This document shows, in pieces, positions 7,858 through 16,163 of a stretch of 54,463 bases of DNA. The DNA is from Candidatus Firestoneibacteriota bacterium (lineage in GTDB: Bacteria; Oederibacteriota; D2-FULL-39-29; CAIOVX01). The stretch's first letter is position 1; every line of letters starts with the position of its first letter. The stretch lies in NCBI GenBank assembly GCA_903861835.1, contig CAIOVX010000003.1, positions 1 through 54,463 on the forward strand. Reading direction: 5' to 3'. The position numbers were made by a program, and so were the translations under genes. The notes beneath the pieces are model-generated. The model did not search any database, was not told where the DNA came from, and saw only the letters and a list, made by a program, of their open reading frames with translations.

Positions 7858-8588
7858 AAGATATTCCTATTCTAATGTATCACCATGTCGCGTCCGGCGA
7901 TGCTATTTTGCCGGAGGACAATTCTTTTCTGAGTCTGGATGATTTCAAGGCGCAAACAACAGCGCTTTCTGCTGCAGGTTATACCACCATAGATTTTCTA
8001 CAACTGGCGGATATCTCTGACGAAAAAGTCAGGCCTCCGGAAAAACCGGTCATCATAAGTATAGATGACGGTTACGCTGAAACCCTGAAAAATGTAATGA
8101 CGGTGCTGCAACGTAACGGGCAAAAGGCAGTTGTAGGGCTGGTTACCGGCTGTGTCGGCGGTTTTGATGACTGGCAGAAGGCCCGCAAGGAATATTACAG
8201 GATAATTGATGCCGGGCTGGTGAAGGAATATGCGAAAAGTTGTTTCTCGTTCGTTTCGCATTCTGAAACGCACAGGTTCCTTTCTTCTCTGGAGGGGCAT
8301 GAACTGGAAAAAGAACTGACTGTTTCAAAGCAGGATATTGAAAATATGACAGGTAAGCCGGTTAACGCCTTAATCTATCCATATGGTGATCGGGATGACA
8401 AGGTGAAAGAGGCTCTTAGCGCAGCCGGTTACAGATTCGGCGTTGCTATTTCGGCAAAAACAAAATATGTTTTGGAAGATCCGTACGACTTGCGAAGAGT
8501 TTATATAAAGAAAGGCGACAGTGTAAGAACCTTTATGAGGAAAATATCCCCCTGGTACCTGTGGTACAGAGGTTTAAGAAGGAGATAG
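7845..8588 (+). CDS. Polysaccharide deacetylase (NodB-homology domain)
   Basis: The 247-residue protein carries carbohydrate-esterase-4 motifs in order: ILMYHHV near the N-terminus, ISIDDGY (catalytic and metal aspartates), a metal-binding SHSETH, and LIYPYGDRDD. These enzymes remove N- or O-acetyl groups from sugar polymers or lipid-linked sugars with a divalent metal. There is no signal peptide, so a cytosolic or membrane-face substrate, for example a lipid-linked core sugar, fits better than peptidoglycan. It starts inside the previous gene and ends directly before the O-antigen ligase start. Confidence 0.8.
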   Translation: MAHLKDIPILMYHHVASGDAILPEDNSFLSLDDFKAQTTALSAAGYTTIDFLQLADISDEKVRPPEKPVIISIDDGYAETLKNVMTVLQRNGQKAVVGLVTGCVGGFDDWQKARKEYYRIIDAGLVKEYAKSCFSFVSHSETHRFLSSLEGHELEKELTVSKQDIENMTGKPVNALIYPYGDRDDKVKEALSAAGYRFGVAISAKTKYVLEDPYDLRRVYIKKGDSVRTFMRKISPWYLWYRGLRRR

Positions 8589-10358
8589 ATGCGGAGAAGT
8601 GTGTCCGACATAAGCCTTAAGGTGACGGAGTATTCACTCTATGGGTTCGCGTTCTGCGCTTTTTGGGCCTGGAGTCCCATGCAGATCTTTTTCGCGCTGG
8701 CGCTTACAGGTTTTATTTTTCAAATTATCCCGAAAGGCAGAAAGTTCTTTCGTCCTGAACGCTACAATCTCTTTGATGCAGCTTTTCTTGCCTTTCTTTT
8801 TGGCAGTTTTGTGTCGTGCTTATTCGGGATTGATCCCGCAAAGAGTTTAGGCCAGCACGCTTTTGTTAAGACGGCCGGCTGGATGTTGATGTATGTAGTC
8901 GCCAGAGAAAGTTTTGGTTTGGAAAAACAGCTGAAGCGCACGGTTTGGATCCTGGTTTGGTCTGCGCTGATCGGGGCTCTTTATGCGGTTATTAGAGGAG
9001 TGCTCCGGGGGGAAGACCGTTTCGGAGGCGGGCTCGGGCATCCGATTCATCTGGGTATAGGCATGAATTTTGCGATAGCTGTCATCGGGATATTAATCCT
9101 TTATGCAGTCTCGTCTGAGGCAAGAAAAGGTTTCATGACCGCCGGGAAATGGATTCTGTCAGGCTTATCTTTGGCGGCCTGTTTTGCGGCGCTGATAGGG
9201 TCTCATGCAAGTTCAGGCCTGATAGCTCTCTTCGCGCTTGCGATATTTCTAGCTTTACTGTCGCGCAAATGGGTCGCTTACGCCCTGGTGGCTGCGGTTC
9301 TGGTCATTTTTGCCACGGGTATCTTTCTGGCGCCTTCCGGCAGGCTCGGGAAAAGCATAAGCAAGATGAGCGACATGAAACATCAATCCGTTCATGAACG
9401 TCTCTGCATGTGGGAAAGCGCTCTCAAAATAATCAAAGACCATCCGCTGGGAATAGGCATAGACAATATGAGCGCGGTGTATGAGAATTATATGATTCCC
9501 GAGGCTGTGGAACGCGGGCCGAAAGCGCATGTGCATAACAATTTTCTGCAAATAGCAGCAGAGCGCGGGCTCCCTATGCTGGCTCTGTTTATCTTTTTCA
9601 TAGCAGCTTTTTACTATGTTTTCCTCAAAGGACTTGTAAAATTCAAGGAAGGCTTCGCGAAATACTTATTTATGGGATCAGCAGGTGTATTCACTGTTCT
9701 CATTGTTACAGGTTTTTTTGAGTATTCATGGGGTGCCTCCCAAGCGATGCTTAACTTCTGGTTTCTGACCGGAATGGGAATGGCTGCGCTTTCAAATAAC
9801 TATTCGCGCGGCAAGGCGGCGGTATTTCTTGACCGCGATGGGACTGTTAATGTTGAAAAAGAGTATCTGTCTGATCCGGAGTCTCTCTTTCTCGTGGAAG
9901 GTGCTGCGGAAGGCATTAAGCTGCTCAATGACGCCGGATTTGCCGTAATAATAACTACAAACCAATCAGGGATTGGTAGAGGTATGTTCACCGAATTAAC
10001 TTTGCGCGCTATCCACAAGAAGCTGCTCCGGCTGATAAAACAAAAAAGCGGGGGGAGTCTTGACGCTATTTATTTCTGCAAACATTCTCCTGAAGAAAAT
10101 TGTGACTGCAGGAAGCCTTTACCTGGGATGATAAAACAGGCGCAAGAAGAATTTGGTCTGGATCTGAGTCGATCATATGTTGTCGGAGACAAAAAAGCTG
10201 ATATTGAATTTGGAAAGAACGGCGGAACGAGCTCAATACTGGTCCTGACCGGATACGGCGCTGAGGAAAAGAGAAAGTTGGGTCTCTTGCAGCCGGACTT
10301 CATTGCAAATGACCTTCTGGACGCTGCCGGCTATATTGTTAAACAGGGGAGTAAATGA
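8589..10358 (+). CDS. O-antigen ligase (WaaL-like) fused to GmhB-type heptose bisphosphate phosphatase
   Basis: This 589-residue protein joins two activities. Residues 1 to about 400 are a polytopic membrane protein with about 10-12 helices and the O-antigen ligase/polymerase signature VHNNFLQIAAERG in a periplasmic loop. Residues about 409-560 are a complete GmhB HAD phosphatase. Its motifs are FLDRDGTVN, TTNQSGIGRGMF, the zinc-binding CKHSPEENCDCRKPLPGM, and VVGDKKADIEF. GmhB converts heptose 1,7-bisphosphate to heptose 1-phosphate on the way to ADP-heptose. The reading frame is continuous across the junction (near 9800) with no stop. An internal ATG at 9780 (GGA upstream) could also yield a free phosphatase. 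Heptosyltransferases flank it on both sides, so precursor synthesis and use are clustered. Confidence 0.8.
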   Translation: MRRSVSDISLKVTEYSLYGFAFCAFWAWSPMQIFFALALTGFIFQIIPKGRKFFRPERYNLFDAAFLAFLFGSFVSCLFGIDPAKSLGQHAFVKTAGWMLMYVVARESFGLEKQLKRTVWILVWSALIGALYAVIRGVLRGEDRFGGGLGHPIHLGIGMNFAIAVIGILILYAVSSEARKGFMTAGKWILSGLSLAACFAALIGSHASSGLIALFALAIFLALLSRKWVAYALVAAVLVIFATGIFLAPSGRLGKSISKMSDMKHQSVHERLCMWESALKIIKDHPLGIGIDNMSAVYENYMIPEAVERGPKAHVHNNFLQIAAERGLPMLALFIFFIAAFYYVFLKGLVKFKEGFAKYLFMGSAGVFTVLIVTGFFEYSWGASQAMLNFWFLTGMGMAALSNNYSRGKAAVFLDRDGTVNVEKEYLSDPESLFLVEGAAEGIKLLNDAGFAVIITTNQSGIGRGMFTELTLRAIHKKLLRLIKQKSGGSLDAIYFCKHSPEENCDCRKPLPGMIKQAQEEFGLDLSRSYVVGDKKADIEFGKNGGTSSILVLTGYGAEEKRKLGLLQPDFIANDLLDAAGYIVKQGSK

Positions 10359-11389
10359 AGGAATTAAAGATTCAAATAAACCCGAAAGTGATACGAAAGC
10401 TGCTAATTATTCGTCCGAGATTTATCGGGGATGTGCTGCTCTCGACACCGTTGGTGCGCTCTTTAAAGTCCGTATTCCCTCGAATGAAGATAGCATATCT
10501 TGCGGAAAAGTCTTCCTTGGAAGTGTTGAAGAATAACCCTTATATTGATGAGTTGATTACTCTTGAGCGTGGAAATCTGGCAGATGACCTGCTAATGATA
10601 AAAAATATCAGGAAAAGAGGTTTCGACGCTGTTGTTGATACATTTGGTAATCCGAGAAGCGCGTTGCTCACGTTCTTTAGCGGAGCTAAAGTCAGGATTG
10701 GCTGGGACCACCGCGGGAGGAAATACGCTTATACTCATTTTGCAGGCAGCGCAGGGAAAGCAGAAGACGCCATAGATAACTATAATAGCGTCGGCAGACT
10801 ATTTGGTATCAGGAAATTCGGAAGAGATACAGTGATAAAGTTATCAGCAGAAGAGCGAAAAAGCGCGGATGACTTTATGAAGCATCAAGCGATTAATTCA
10901 AGGAAGCAGATAGTCGGCATCCATCCCGGCGCCAGTTGGCCGGCAAAGATGTGGCCTGCAGAAAAGTTCGCAGCCTTGGCTGATAGGCTTTTTGAAGATG
11001 GCCGGCAGGTTATAATATTTTCAGGTCCCAAAGACCGTGTAATCGGAGCTAAAGTGTTGATGCTTATGAAGAATAAAGCTATTTTCGCAGACAACCTTCC
11101 TTTGCGTCTTTTTTCGGCAGTTGTGTCGCGAATTGACGGATTTATATCTAATGACAACGGGGCAATGCATATTGCTGCCGCTTTTAGAATACCGCTGGTT
11201 GGAATATTCGGTCCCGGAGATCCGGCTGTCTGGTTTCCATATAAGAAAAAAGCCGTCTGGTTAAAACAAAGCGTTCCCTGCTGGCCTTGCAGAAAGGATC
11301 ACTGCGATGACCTTAAATGTATGAAAGCGTTGGGCGTTAAAGAAGTCTATATGGCTCTTAAGAGAATCAGCGGCAGGAAAGGGAAATGA
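10355..11389 (+). CDS. Family 9 glycosyltransferase (heptosyltransferase-like)
   Basis: The 344-residue GT9 enzyme shows KLLIIRPRFIGDVLLSTP, the junction motif GIHPGASWPAKMWPAEKF, and SNDNGAMHIAA with GIFGPGDP for ADP-heptose binding. The C-terminal CWPCRKDHCDDLKC cluster is shared with the genes on either side of this one in the operon. It overlaps the ligase-GmhB gene by ATGA, so it is probably translated by the same ribosomes. It likely adds a heptose to the LPS inner core; whether it is the WaaC or WaaF equivalent cannot be told. Confidence 0.8.
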   Translation: MKELKIQINPKVIRKLLIIRPRFIGDVLLSTPLVRSLKSVFPRMKIAYLAEKSSLEVLKNNPYIDELITLERGNLADDLLMIKNIRKRGFDAVVDTFGNPRSALLTFFSGAKVRIGWDHRGRKYAYTHFAGSAGKAEDAIDNYNSVGRLFGIRKFGRDTVIKLSAEERKSADDFMKHQAINSRKQIVGIHPGASWPAKMWPAEKFAALADRLFEDGRQVIIFSGPKDRVIGAKVLMLMKNKAIFADNLPLRLFSAVVSRIDGFISNDNGAMHIAAAFRIPLVGIFGPGDPAVWFPYKKKAVWLKQSVPCWPCRKDHCDDLKCMKALGVKEVYMALKRISGRKGK

Positions 11390-12405
11390 TAATAAAAAAA
11401 GAAGAAGTCGGAAAAATACTGATAATCAAATTCAGGGCTCTCGGAGATATATTACTCTCGGTCCCCGCAATGCGCGCTGTTAAAGATGCTTATCCTTCTG
11501 CTAAAATAGGAGTTTTGGTGAATAAAGGCGGTGAAGAACTGCTTGATGGGCAGAGTTTTGTGGATGAACTTCTGGTTTTTGATAAAAAAAGCGGCCCCGT
11601 TATAGCACGAGATCTTGACTTGATTCAGGAGGTTATGGATAAAAAATATGACCTCGTAATTGATATGTACGGCAATATGCGCAGTGCTCTGCTCGCTTAT
11701 TTTAGCGGAGCGAAATACCGCGCCGGTTTGTCAAGCGGGAGCAGGAATATGTTTTACAATATTGTTGTCCAGGGTTCGCCAGATATTATATATAACCCAA
11801 ATGTTTGGCTTAGGGTTGCTTGCGCTTCCGGGGCGGCATTGTCAGGCGGCAGTCCGTCAATAGAACTTGGAGCAGAAGCGGAGCACTATATTGAGGCATT
11901 TCTAAAAGCTGAGGGACTGGAAACAGGAAAATACGCGGTCCTCAACCCTTTTGCCAGCGCCAGGACCCGCGAATGGCCCGGGGAGAAATACATAGAACTG
12001 GCTACACGCCTTGCAAATGCCGAAAAACCTTCCGTGATAGTATGGGGCCCAGGGCAGAAAGAAGCAGCAAATGCGATAAAAATTGCCGCGGGTTCTAATG
12101 TTTTTCTTGCGCCGCAAACCGGTATCAAGCAACTCGGCTGGCTTCTAAAGAAGAGTGCGGCAGTCGTAACGGGCACTACTTTCGTGCAGCATCTGGCCGT
12201 AGCTGTAGGAGCGAATGTCGTTAGTATTTTCGGAGCGACTGATAGCAGGGCCTGGGTTGACCCTGCTTACAGGAAACAGACGGTTTTGCAGGCAAAGCTT
12301 GAATGTATGCCGTGCGAAAAGATAGATTGCTCTGATTTTAAGTGTATGAACGAAATCAGTGTCTTAAATGTTCTTGAGGCAGTAAAGCATTATATGAATG
12401 GATAG
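11386..12405 (+). CDS. Family 9 glycosyltransferase (heptosyltransferase-like)
   Basis: The 339-residue enzyme opens with KILIIKFRALGDILLSVPA, has LNPFASARTREWPGEKY at the domain junction, and a C-terminal site VVTGTTFVQHLAVAVGANVV then SIFGATD. The usual acidic/asparagine residue before the glycine-threonine turn is changed (TGTTFVQH rather than xNDxGxxH), so donor preference may differ. It carries the CMPCEKIDCSDFKC cluster. The start overlaps the previous stop (ATGA). It is the last gene of the glycan operon; no clear terminator follows before the TetR promoter. Confidence 0.75.
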   Translation: MIIKKEEVGKILIIKFRALGDILLSVPAMRAVKDAYPSAKIGVLVNKGGEELLDGQSFVDELLVFDKKSGPVIARDLDLIQEVMDKKYDLVIDMYGNMRSALLAYFSGAKYRAGLSSGSRNMFYNIVVQGSPDIIYNPNVWLRVACASGAALSGGSPSIELGAEAEHYIEAFLKAEGLETGKYAVLNPFASARTREWPGEKYIELATRLANAEKPSVIVWGPGQKEAANAIKIAAGSNVFLAPQTGIKQLGWLLKKSAAVVTGTTFVQHLAVAVGANVVSIFGATDSRAWVDPAYRKQTVLQAKLECMPCEKIDCSDFKCMNEISVLNVLEAVKHYMNG

Positions 12406-12422
12406 ACACTTATATAGGCGTC

Positions 12423-12450
12423 TTGACAGGCGCTTTTATTGTGTTATAAT
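12423..12450 (+). promoter_or_regulatory. Consensus sigma70 promoter of the efflux operon
   Basis: TTGACA (12423-12428) and TATAAT (12445-12450) match both consensus hexamers, with a 16-nt spacer. It lies 40 nt upstream of the TetR gene. Confidence 0.9.
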
Positions 12451-12478
12451 GGAAACTGAGGAAACTAATATGGTTTCC
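12451..12478 (+). promoter_or_regulatory. Palindromic operator candidate for the TetR regulator
   Basis: GGAAAC at 12460-12465 faces GTTTCC at 12473-12478 across 7 nt, flanked by CTGA and AG. A third GGAAAC sits directly after the -10 box at 12451-12456. A repressor bound here would cover the transcription start, consistent with autoregulation of the TetR gene and its downstream operon. Confidence 0.6.
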
Positions 12479-12489
12479 AGGGTGTATAT

Positions 12490-13119
12490 ATGACAAAAAA
12501 AGAAGAAACCAGGCTGAACATACTTGAAAGATCAAGAAAGCTTTTTCTTTCAAACGGTTTTTCTAAAGTCACGACCGATGACATTGCCCGGTCTATAGGC
12601 GTCAGTAAGAAAACATTGTATAAGTTTTTTGCTTCTAAGGAAGACCTGCTTGAGGCGGCTATATTTCAAATGCTGCGTGACGCAGGCTCAAAAATTGAGA
12701 AAGCTGTCAACGACGGCGCCCTTGAGTTTCCGGAAAAACTGCTTTTAGTCCGTAGGACCGCTCTTGAAACCGTTACTTCCCTAAAACCGGAGTTCTTGAG
12801 AGATATAAGAAAAAACGCGCGTTCGCTTTGGTCGAAGATTGAAGTCTTTAGAAGGGAAAAGCTCTCCGTAAATATTTCAACTTTAATAAGATACGGCAAA
12901 TCGCAAGGATACATAACGAACGATTTTAATGAGGGGATTTTTCTTGTTATATTCTTAAACCTCCTTGACGGGACAATAAACCCCGATTCACTTTCAGAAT
13001 CAAGCTACTCTGCCGCTGAACTTATTGAAGGTATATTTAAATTGATGTTTGAAGGTGCTTTAACTGAGAAAGGGCGAAAAGCATTTCCGGCTGTGCGGAT
13101 ACGGGAGGTTGCAAAATGA
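12490..13119 (+). CDS. TetR-family transcriptional repressor of the efflux operon
   Basis: The 209-residue protein has an N-terminal TetR DNA-binding domain. Residues about 5-52 include FSKVTTDDIARSIGVSKKTL followed by YKFFASKEDLL, the classical helix-turn-helix. The remaining helices form the ligand and dimer domain and are not assignable to a ligand. It is the first gene of an operon with TolC, HlyD, two ABC ATPases and two permeases, the arrangement in which CecR/YbiH-type regulators control YbhGFSR-like pumps. A consensus promoter and palindrome lie immediately upstream. It ends in an ATGA overlap with the TolC gene. Confidence 0.85.
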   Translation: MTKKEETRLNILERSRKLFLSNGFSKVTTDDIARSIGVSKKTLYKFFASKEDLLEAAIFQMLRDAGSKIEKAVNDGALEFPEKLLLVRRTALETVTSLKPEFLRDIRKNARSLWSKIEVFRREKLSVNISTLIRYGKSQGYITNDFNEGIFLVIFLNLLDGTINPDSLSESSYSAAELIEGIFKLMFEGALTEKGRKAFPAVRIREVAK

Positions 13120-14435
13120 AGAGAAAGCTATTTATTATGTTGCTTGCCTGCGCTCTTAGCTTGCAGGCGGCAGGCGCTGTTTTTACTATAGAAGAGGCCG
13201 TAGCGCTCGGGCTAAAGAACAACACCCAGATACTTGCAGCAGGTGAAGTAAAAAAAGCTTCTGAGGGCAGAAATGCGGAAGCGGTAAGCGGTGTTTTACC
13301 CAAGCTGACTTTTTCGGGTAATTATAACTACATCTCCGACGCACCCTCTATGAGTATAAATATTCCTACCGGACCCTTTACTAGCATTGATAAGACAGTG
13401 GTCACGGGGGCAAATGATAATTGGGTTTTTAACGCGAGATTGACACAGCAATTATTCGATTGGGGACGTATGTTTGACAATATTGCCGGCACAGAAGCTG
13501 TAAAAAAGGCTGCAGATAAAGATTATGAAGCAGCCCGCTGTTCAGTAGCAAGTGCGGTAAAGCAGCTGTACTACGCTGTTGTCTTCACTAAAGAGGTGCT
13601 GTTGGTCAGCGAAGAATCCCTGCGGGTGGCAAAAGAGCATCTCGCAGTTGCGGAACAGAAGTATAAAGAAGGAGCTTCGTCTTCCTTTGAAGTGCTCCGT
13701 TCGCGGGTACAGGTTAGTAACTTAAGACCGGCGTTCTCCAAGGCCGGAAACAGTGTCGAACTTGCTAAATTAAACCTAAAGATAGCGTTAGGCTTACCTT
13801 ATGATGCTGAATTGCAAGTGTCGGGACGCCTTGCTGAAAGAGCTACGCCTGAGCACGATTATGGGACGGAATTATTGAATTCTTTTTCTGCAAGACCGGA
13901 GTTAATAGCCGCCAGATGCAGGGAGGAAGCAGCCCGTTTTGTTTTGGACACGGCAAACACGTTTGATAAGCCGTCCCTATCAGGTTTCGCTTCGTATAAT
14001 TACCAGAATCCTTATTATGCGCAACTGAGCTGGACTCAGAGCTGGAACGCCGGTTTAAACCTGAACATTCCTCTATATGACGGAAATTTCGGCGCGGCAA
14101 AGATCAGGCAAGCCGAAGCCGACCTTGCGATTGCTAAAATCAGTACAAGAAGGCTGGAAGATGCAACAGCCTCTGAGTTGAAACAATTATTGTTTTTATT
14201 GGTAGAAGCAAAAGAGCGGTTAGCGGCGCAAAAGGACGCAGTCTCACAAGCTGATGAATATCATAAGATCTCGCAAGTAGGGTTTAAAAGCGGGACCATG
14301 ACTAACCTCGAGGTAATTGACGCTGAATTGTCATTGATGAATGCGCGCATTGGCTTCCTGCAAGCATTATATGACAGAGATGTTGTTGAAGCAGGTATAG
14401 AAAGACTGGCCGGAAAATACGCAGTAAGCCGGTAG
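13116..14435 (+). CDS. TolC-family outer-membrane efflux protein
   Basis: The 439-residue protein has a signal peptide (cleavage near QAAGA/VFT), then the TolC opening FTIEEAVALGLKNN. Two outer-membrane-efflux repeats follow, each made of long helices rich in Ala/Glu/Lys (for example YEAARCSVASAVKQLYYAVV and KQLLFLLVEAKERLAAQKDA) plus beta-strand segments. It forms the trimeric exit duct through the outer membrane. It overlaps the TetR gene by 4 nt and is followed 33 nt later by the HlyD gene. With the two permeases it completes a tripartite exporter. Confidence 0.85.
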   Translation: MKRKLFIMLLACALSLQAAGAVFTIEEAVALGLKNNTQILAAGEVKKASEGRNAEAVSGVLPKLTFSGNYNYISDAPSMSINIPTGPFTSIDKTVVTGANDNWVFNARLTQQLFDWGRMFDNIAGTEAVKKAADKDYEAARCSVASAVKQLYYAVVFTKEVLLVSEESLRVAKEHLAVAEQKYKEGASSSFEVLRSRVQVSNLRPAFSKAGNSVELAKLNLKIALGLPYDAELQVSGRLAERATPEHDYGTELLNSFSARPELIAARCREEAARFVLDTANTFDKPSLSGFASYNYQNPYYAQLSWTQSWNAGLNLNIPLYDGNFGAAKIRQAEADLAIAKISTRRLEDATASELKQLLFLLVEAKERLAAQKDAVSQADEYHKISQVGFKSGTMTNLEVIDAELSLMNARIGFLQALYDRDVVEAGIERLAGKYAVSR

Positions 14436-14468
14436 AATCTATTTGTTGTTTCTTTAAACGGAGGTATT

Positions 14469-15302
14469 ATGAATAAGAAAGCGATAATTCCTTTAGTCGT
14501 TTTGCTCGTGCTGACCACAGGCTATCTTGTCTTTAAGTTAACGGCAAAGACCGGCGAGCAAGAAACGGGAGGCTCCGGAACTATAGAAGTAACGGAAGTT
14601 GACATTTCAGGCAAAATCTCCGGAAGAATAGAGCAGCTAAACGCTGAGGAGGGCGGAAGCGTTAAAGCAGGTCAGTTGCTGGCGGTGCTGGCCCATGATG
14701 AACTTAAGGCGCAGCAAGAGTCAGCCGCAGAACAGGTTAAGCAGCTCAAACTTCAGGCCACTAATGCGAAGGACAATTACAAAAGGGCGAAAGTACTTCT
14801 TTCCGCCGGAGGTTATTCCAAGCAGGCTTTTGACCGGGACGAGACTTTGTTTCAGGTTACTGCGCACCAGTACGAATCATCCGTACAAAATCTAATTCAG
14901 ATTAAGGCACAAGCGGAGAACGCCTTTCTGTATGCGCCCATTGACGGAGTAGTTCTGCTAAAGAGCGTGGAAATAGGCGAAATTGCTTCGCCCGGAATGT
15001 CGCTTATGACTATAGGTGATCTTTCTAAACCCTGGCTGAAAATATACATTCCGGAATATAAGATAGGAAAAATCAGGCTTGGTGATACGGCAACTGTTTA
15101 TGTTGATTCCTATCCAGGAAAAACATTTAAGGGCACTATTACCTATATTTCGTCCAAAGCCGAGTTCACGCCAAAAAATGTGCAGACGAAGGAGGACAGG
15201 GTGAGGCTGGTCTATGCGGTTAAACTTGCGCTTGATAATAAAGAAGGGATCTTTAAACCCGGGATGCCGGCAGACGCGGTGATAAATGTCGCAAATAATT
15301 GA
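14469..15302 (+). CDS. HlyD/YbhG-family periplasmic adaptor (membrane fusion protein)
   Basis: The 277-residue protein has one N-terminal transmembrane helix (AIIPLVVLLVLTTGYLVFKL). A lipoyl/biotinyl half-motif follows (VTEVDISGKISGRIEQLNAE), then a helical hairpin (about residues 70-150), the second lipoyl half (FLYAPIDGVVLLKSVEIGE), and a beta-barrel domain. It links the inner-membrane ABC permeases with TolC. CGGAGG precedes the ATG. Its last 17 nt overlap the first ABC ATPase gene, indicating coupled translation. The substrate of the pump is unknown. Confidence 0.85.
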   Translation: MNKKAIIPLVVLLVLTTGYLVFKLTAKTGEQETGGSGTIEVTEVDISGKISGRIEQLNAEEGGSVKAGQLLAVLAHDELKAQQESAAEQVKQLKLQATNAKDNYKRAKVLLSAGGYSKQAFDRDETLFQVTAHQYESSVQNLIQIKAQAENAFLYAPIDGVVLLKSVEIGEIASPGMSLMTIGDLSKPWLKIYIPEYKIGKIRLGDTATVYVDSYPGKTFKGTITYISSKAEFTPKNVQTKEDRVRLVYAVKLALDNKEGIFKPGMPADAVINVANN

Positions 15303-16026
15303 GATTAATTCACTCATAAAATACTTTGGACCTGTCCAGGCTCTTAAAGGAGTAACCTTTTCTGTCGAGGAAGGTGAGATCTTTGGGCTAGTCGGCCCGG
15401 ATGGAGCCGGAAAAACAACGACGGTAAGGATGCTCGCCGGAGTAATGGATATAGATTCCGGGACGGCAATGCTTGGAGGTTTCGATGTCAAGCAGCAGTC
15501 AGAGCAGAGCAAGGCGTTAATTGGTTATATGCCGCAAAGGTTCAGCCTCTACGGTGACCTTACGGTTGAAGAGAACCTTGATTTTTTCGCCGATCTCTAC
15601 GATGTGCGGGCTCAAGAAAGGGTAGAGATGAAGCGCGAGCTCTACTCTTTTAGCAGGTTGGAAAAATTCAGGAAACGGCCGGCGGGAAAGCTTTCAGGAG
15701 GCATGCAGAAAAAACTCGCTCTGGCTTGCGCGCTGATAAATGTTCCGAAAGTACTGATACTTGATGAACCTACCATAGGAGTTGACCCGCTCTCGCGCCA
15801 GGAGCTCTGGGAAATGCTGCTGAAGCTTAATAAAGAGAAAGGGGTCACAATCCTTGTAACCACCTCATACATGGATGAGGTGGAAAGATGCGGACGTGTA
15901 GGTTTGCTCTTTGAGGGGACGCTTCTAAAAGTGGCTAAACTCGAGAGTATTTTGACCGGCGGTAAACGCTTCGAAGAAATATTTATAAGTGAGATGGAAA
16001 AGCAGAAGAACATGAAAAGATTATAA
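15286..16026 (+). CDS. ABC exporter ATPase, YbhF N-half type
   Basis: The 246-residue nucleotide-binding protein has Walker A GPDGAGKTT, Q-loop YMPQRFSLY, signature LSGGMQKKLALA, Walker B VLILDEPTIGVD, and a threonine or serine-containing switch segment LVTTSYMDEVERC. The Asp in GPDGAGKTT (rather than Asn) and the replaced switch histidine are typical of the N-terminal half of the tandem ATPase YbhF. This suggests the less active site of an asymmetric pair. It starts inside the HlyD gene. A repetitive 137-nt spacer follows before the partner ATPase. Confidence 0.85.
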   Translation: MSQIIEINSLIKYFGPVQALKGVTFSVEEGEIFGLVGPDGAGKTTTVRMLAGVMDIDSGTAMLGGFDVKQQSEQSKALIGYMPQRFSLYGDLTVEENLDFFADLYDVRAQERVEMKRELYSFSRLEKFRKRPAGKLSGGMQKKLALACALINVPKVLILDEPTIGVDPLSRQELWEMLLKLNKEKGVTILVTTSYMDEVERCGRVGLLFEGTLLKVAKLESILTGGKRFEEIFISEMEKQKNMKRL

Positions 16027-16053
16027 GCCGCACTTCGTGCGTCTTGTTCAAGA

Positions 16054-16139
16054 AAGGTTTATAACGTTCTTAACGTTTGTAACGTTTATAACGTAAAGCA
16101 TGAAGAGTTTATAAGGTTCATAAGGTTAATAAAACTTTT
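16054..16139 (+). repeat. 9-bp tandem repeat array between the two ATPase genes
   Basis: Units start every 9 nt at 16054, 16063, 16072, 16081 and 16090 (AAGGTTTAT, AACGTTCTT, AACGTTTGT, AACGTTTAT, AACGTAAAG). After a one-unit break they resume at 16113 and 16122 (AAGGTTCAT, AAGGTTAAT). AACGTT is itself palindromic. The array has stop codons in frame and interrupts an otherwise tightly packed operon. Confidence 0.75.
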
Positions 16140-16163
16140 GTGAGAGAGAAAGAGGGAAAATAG

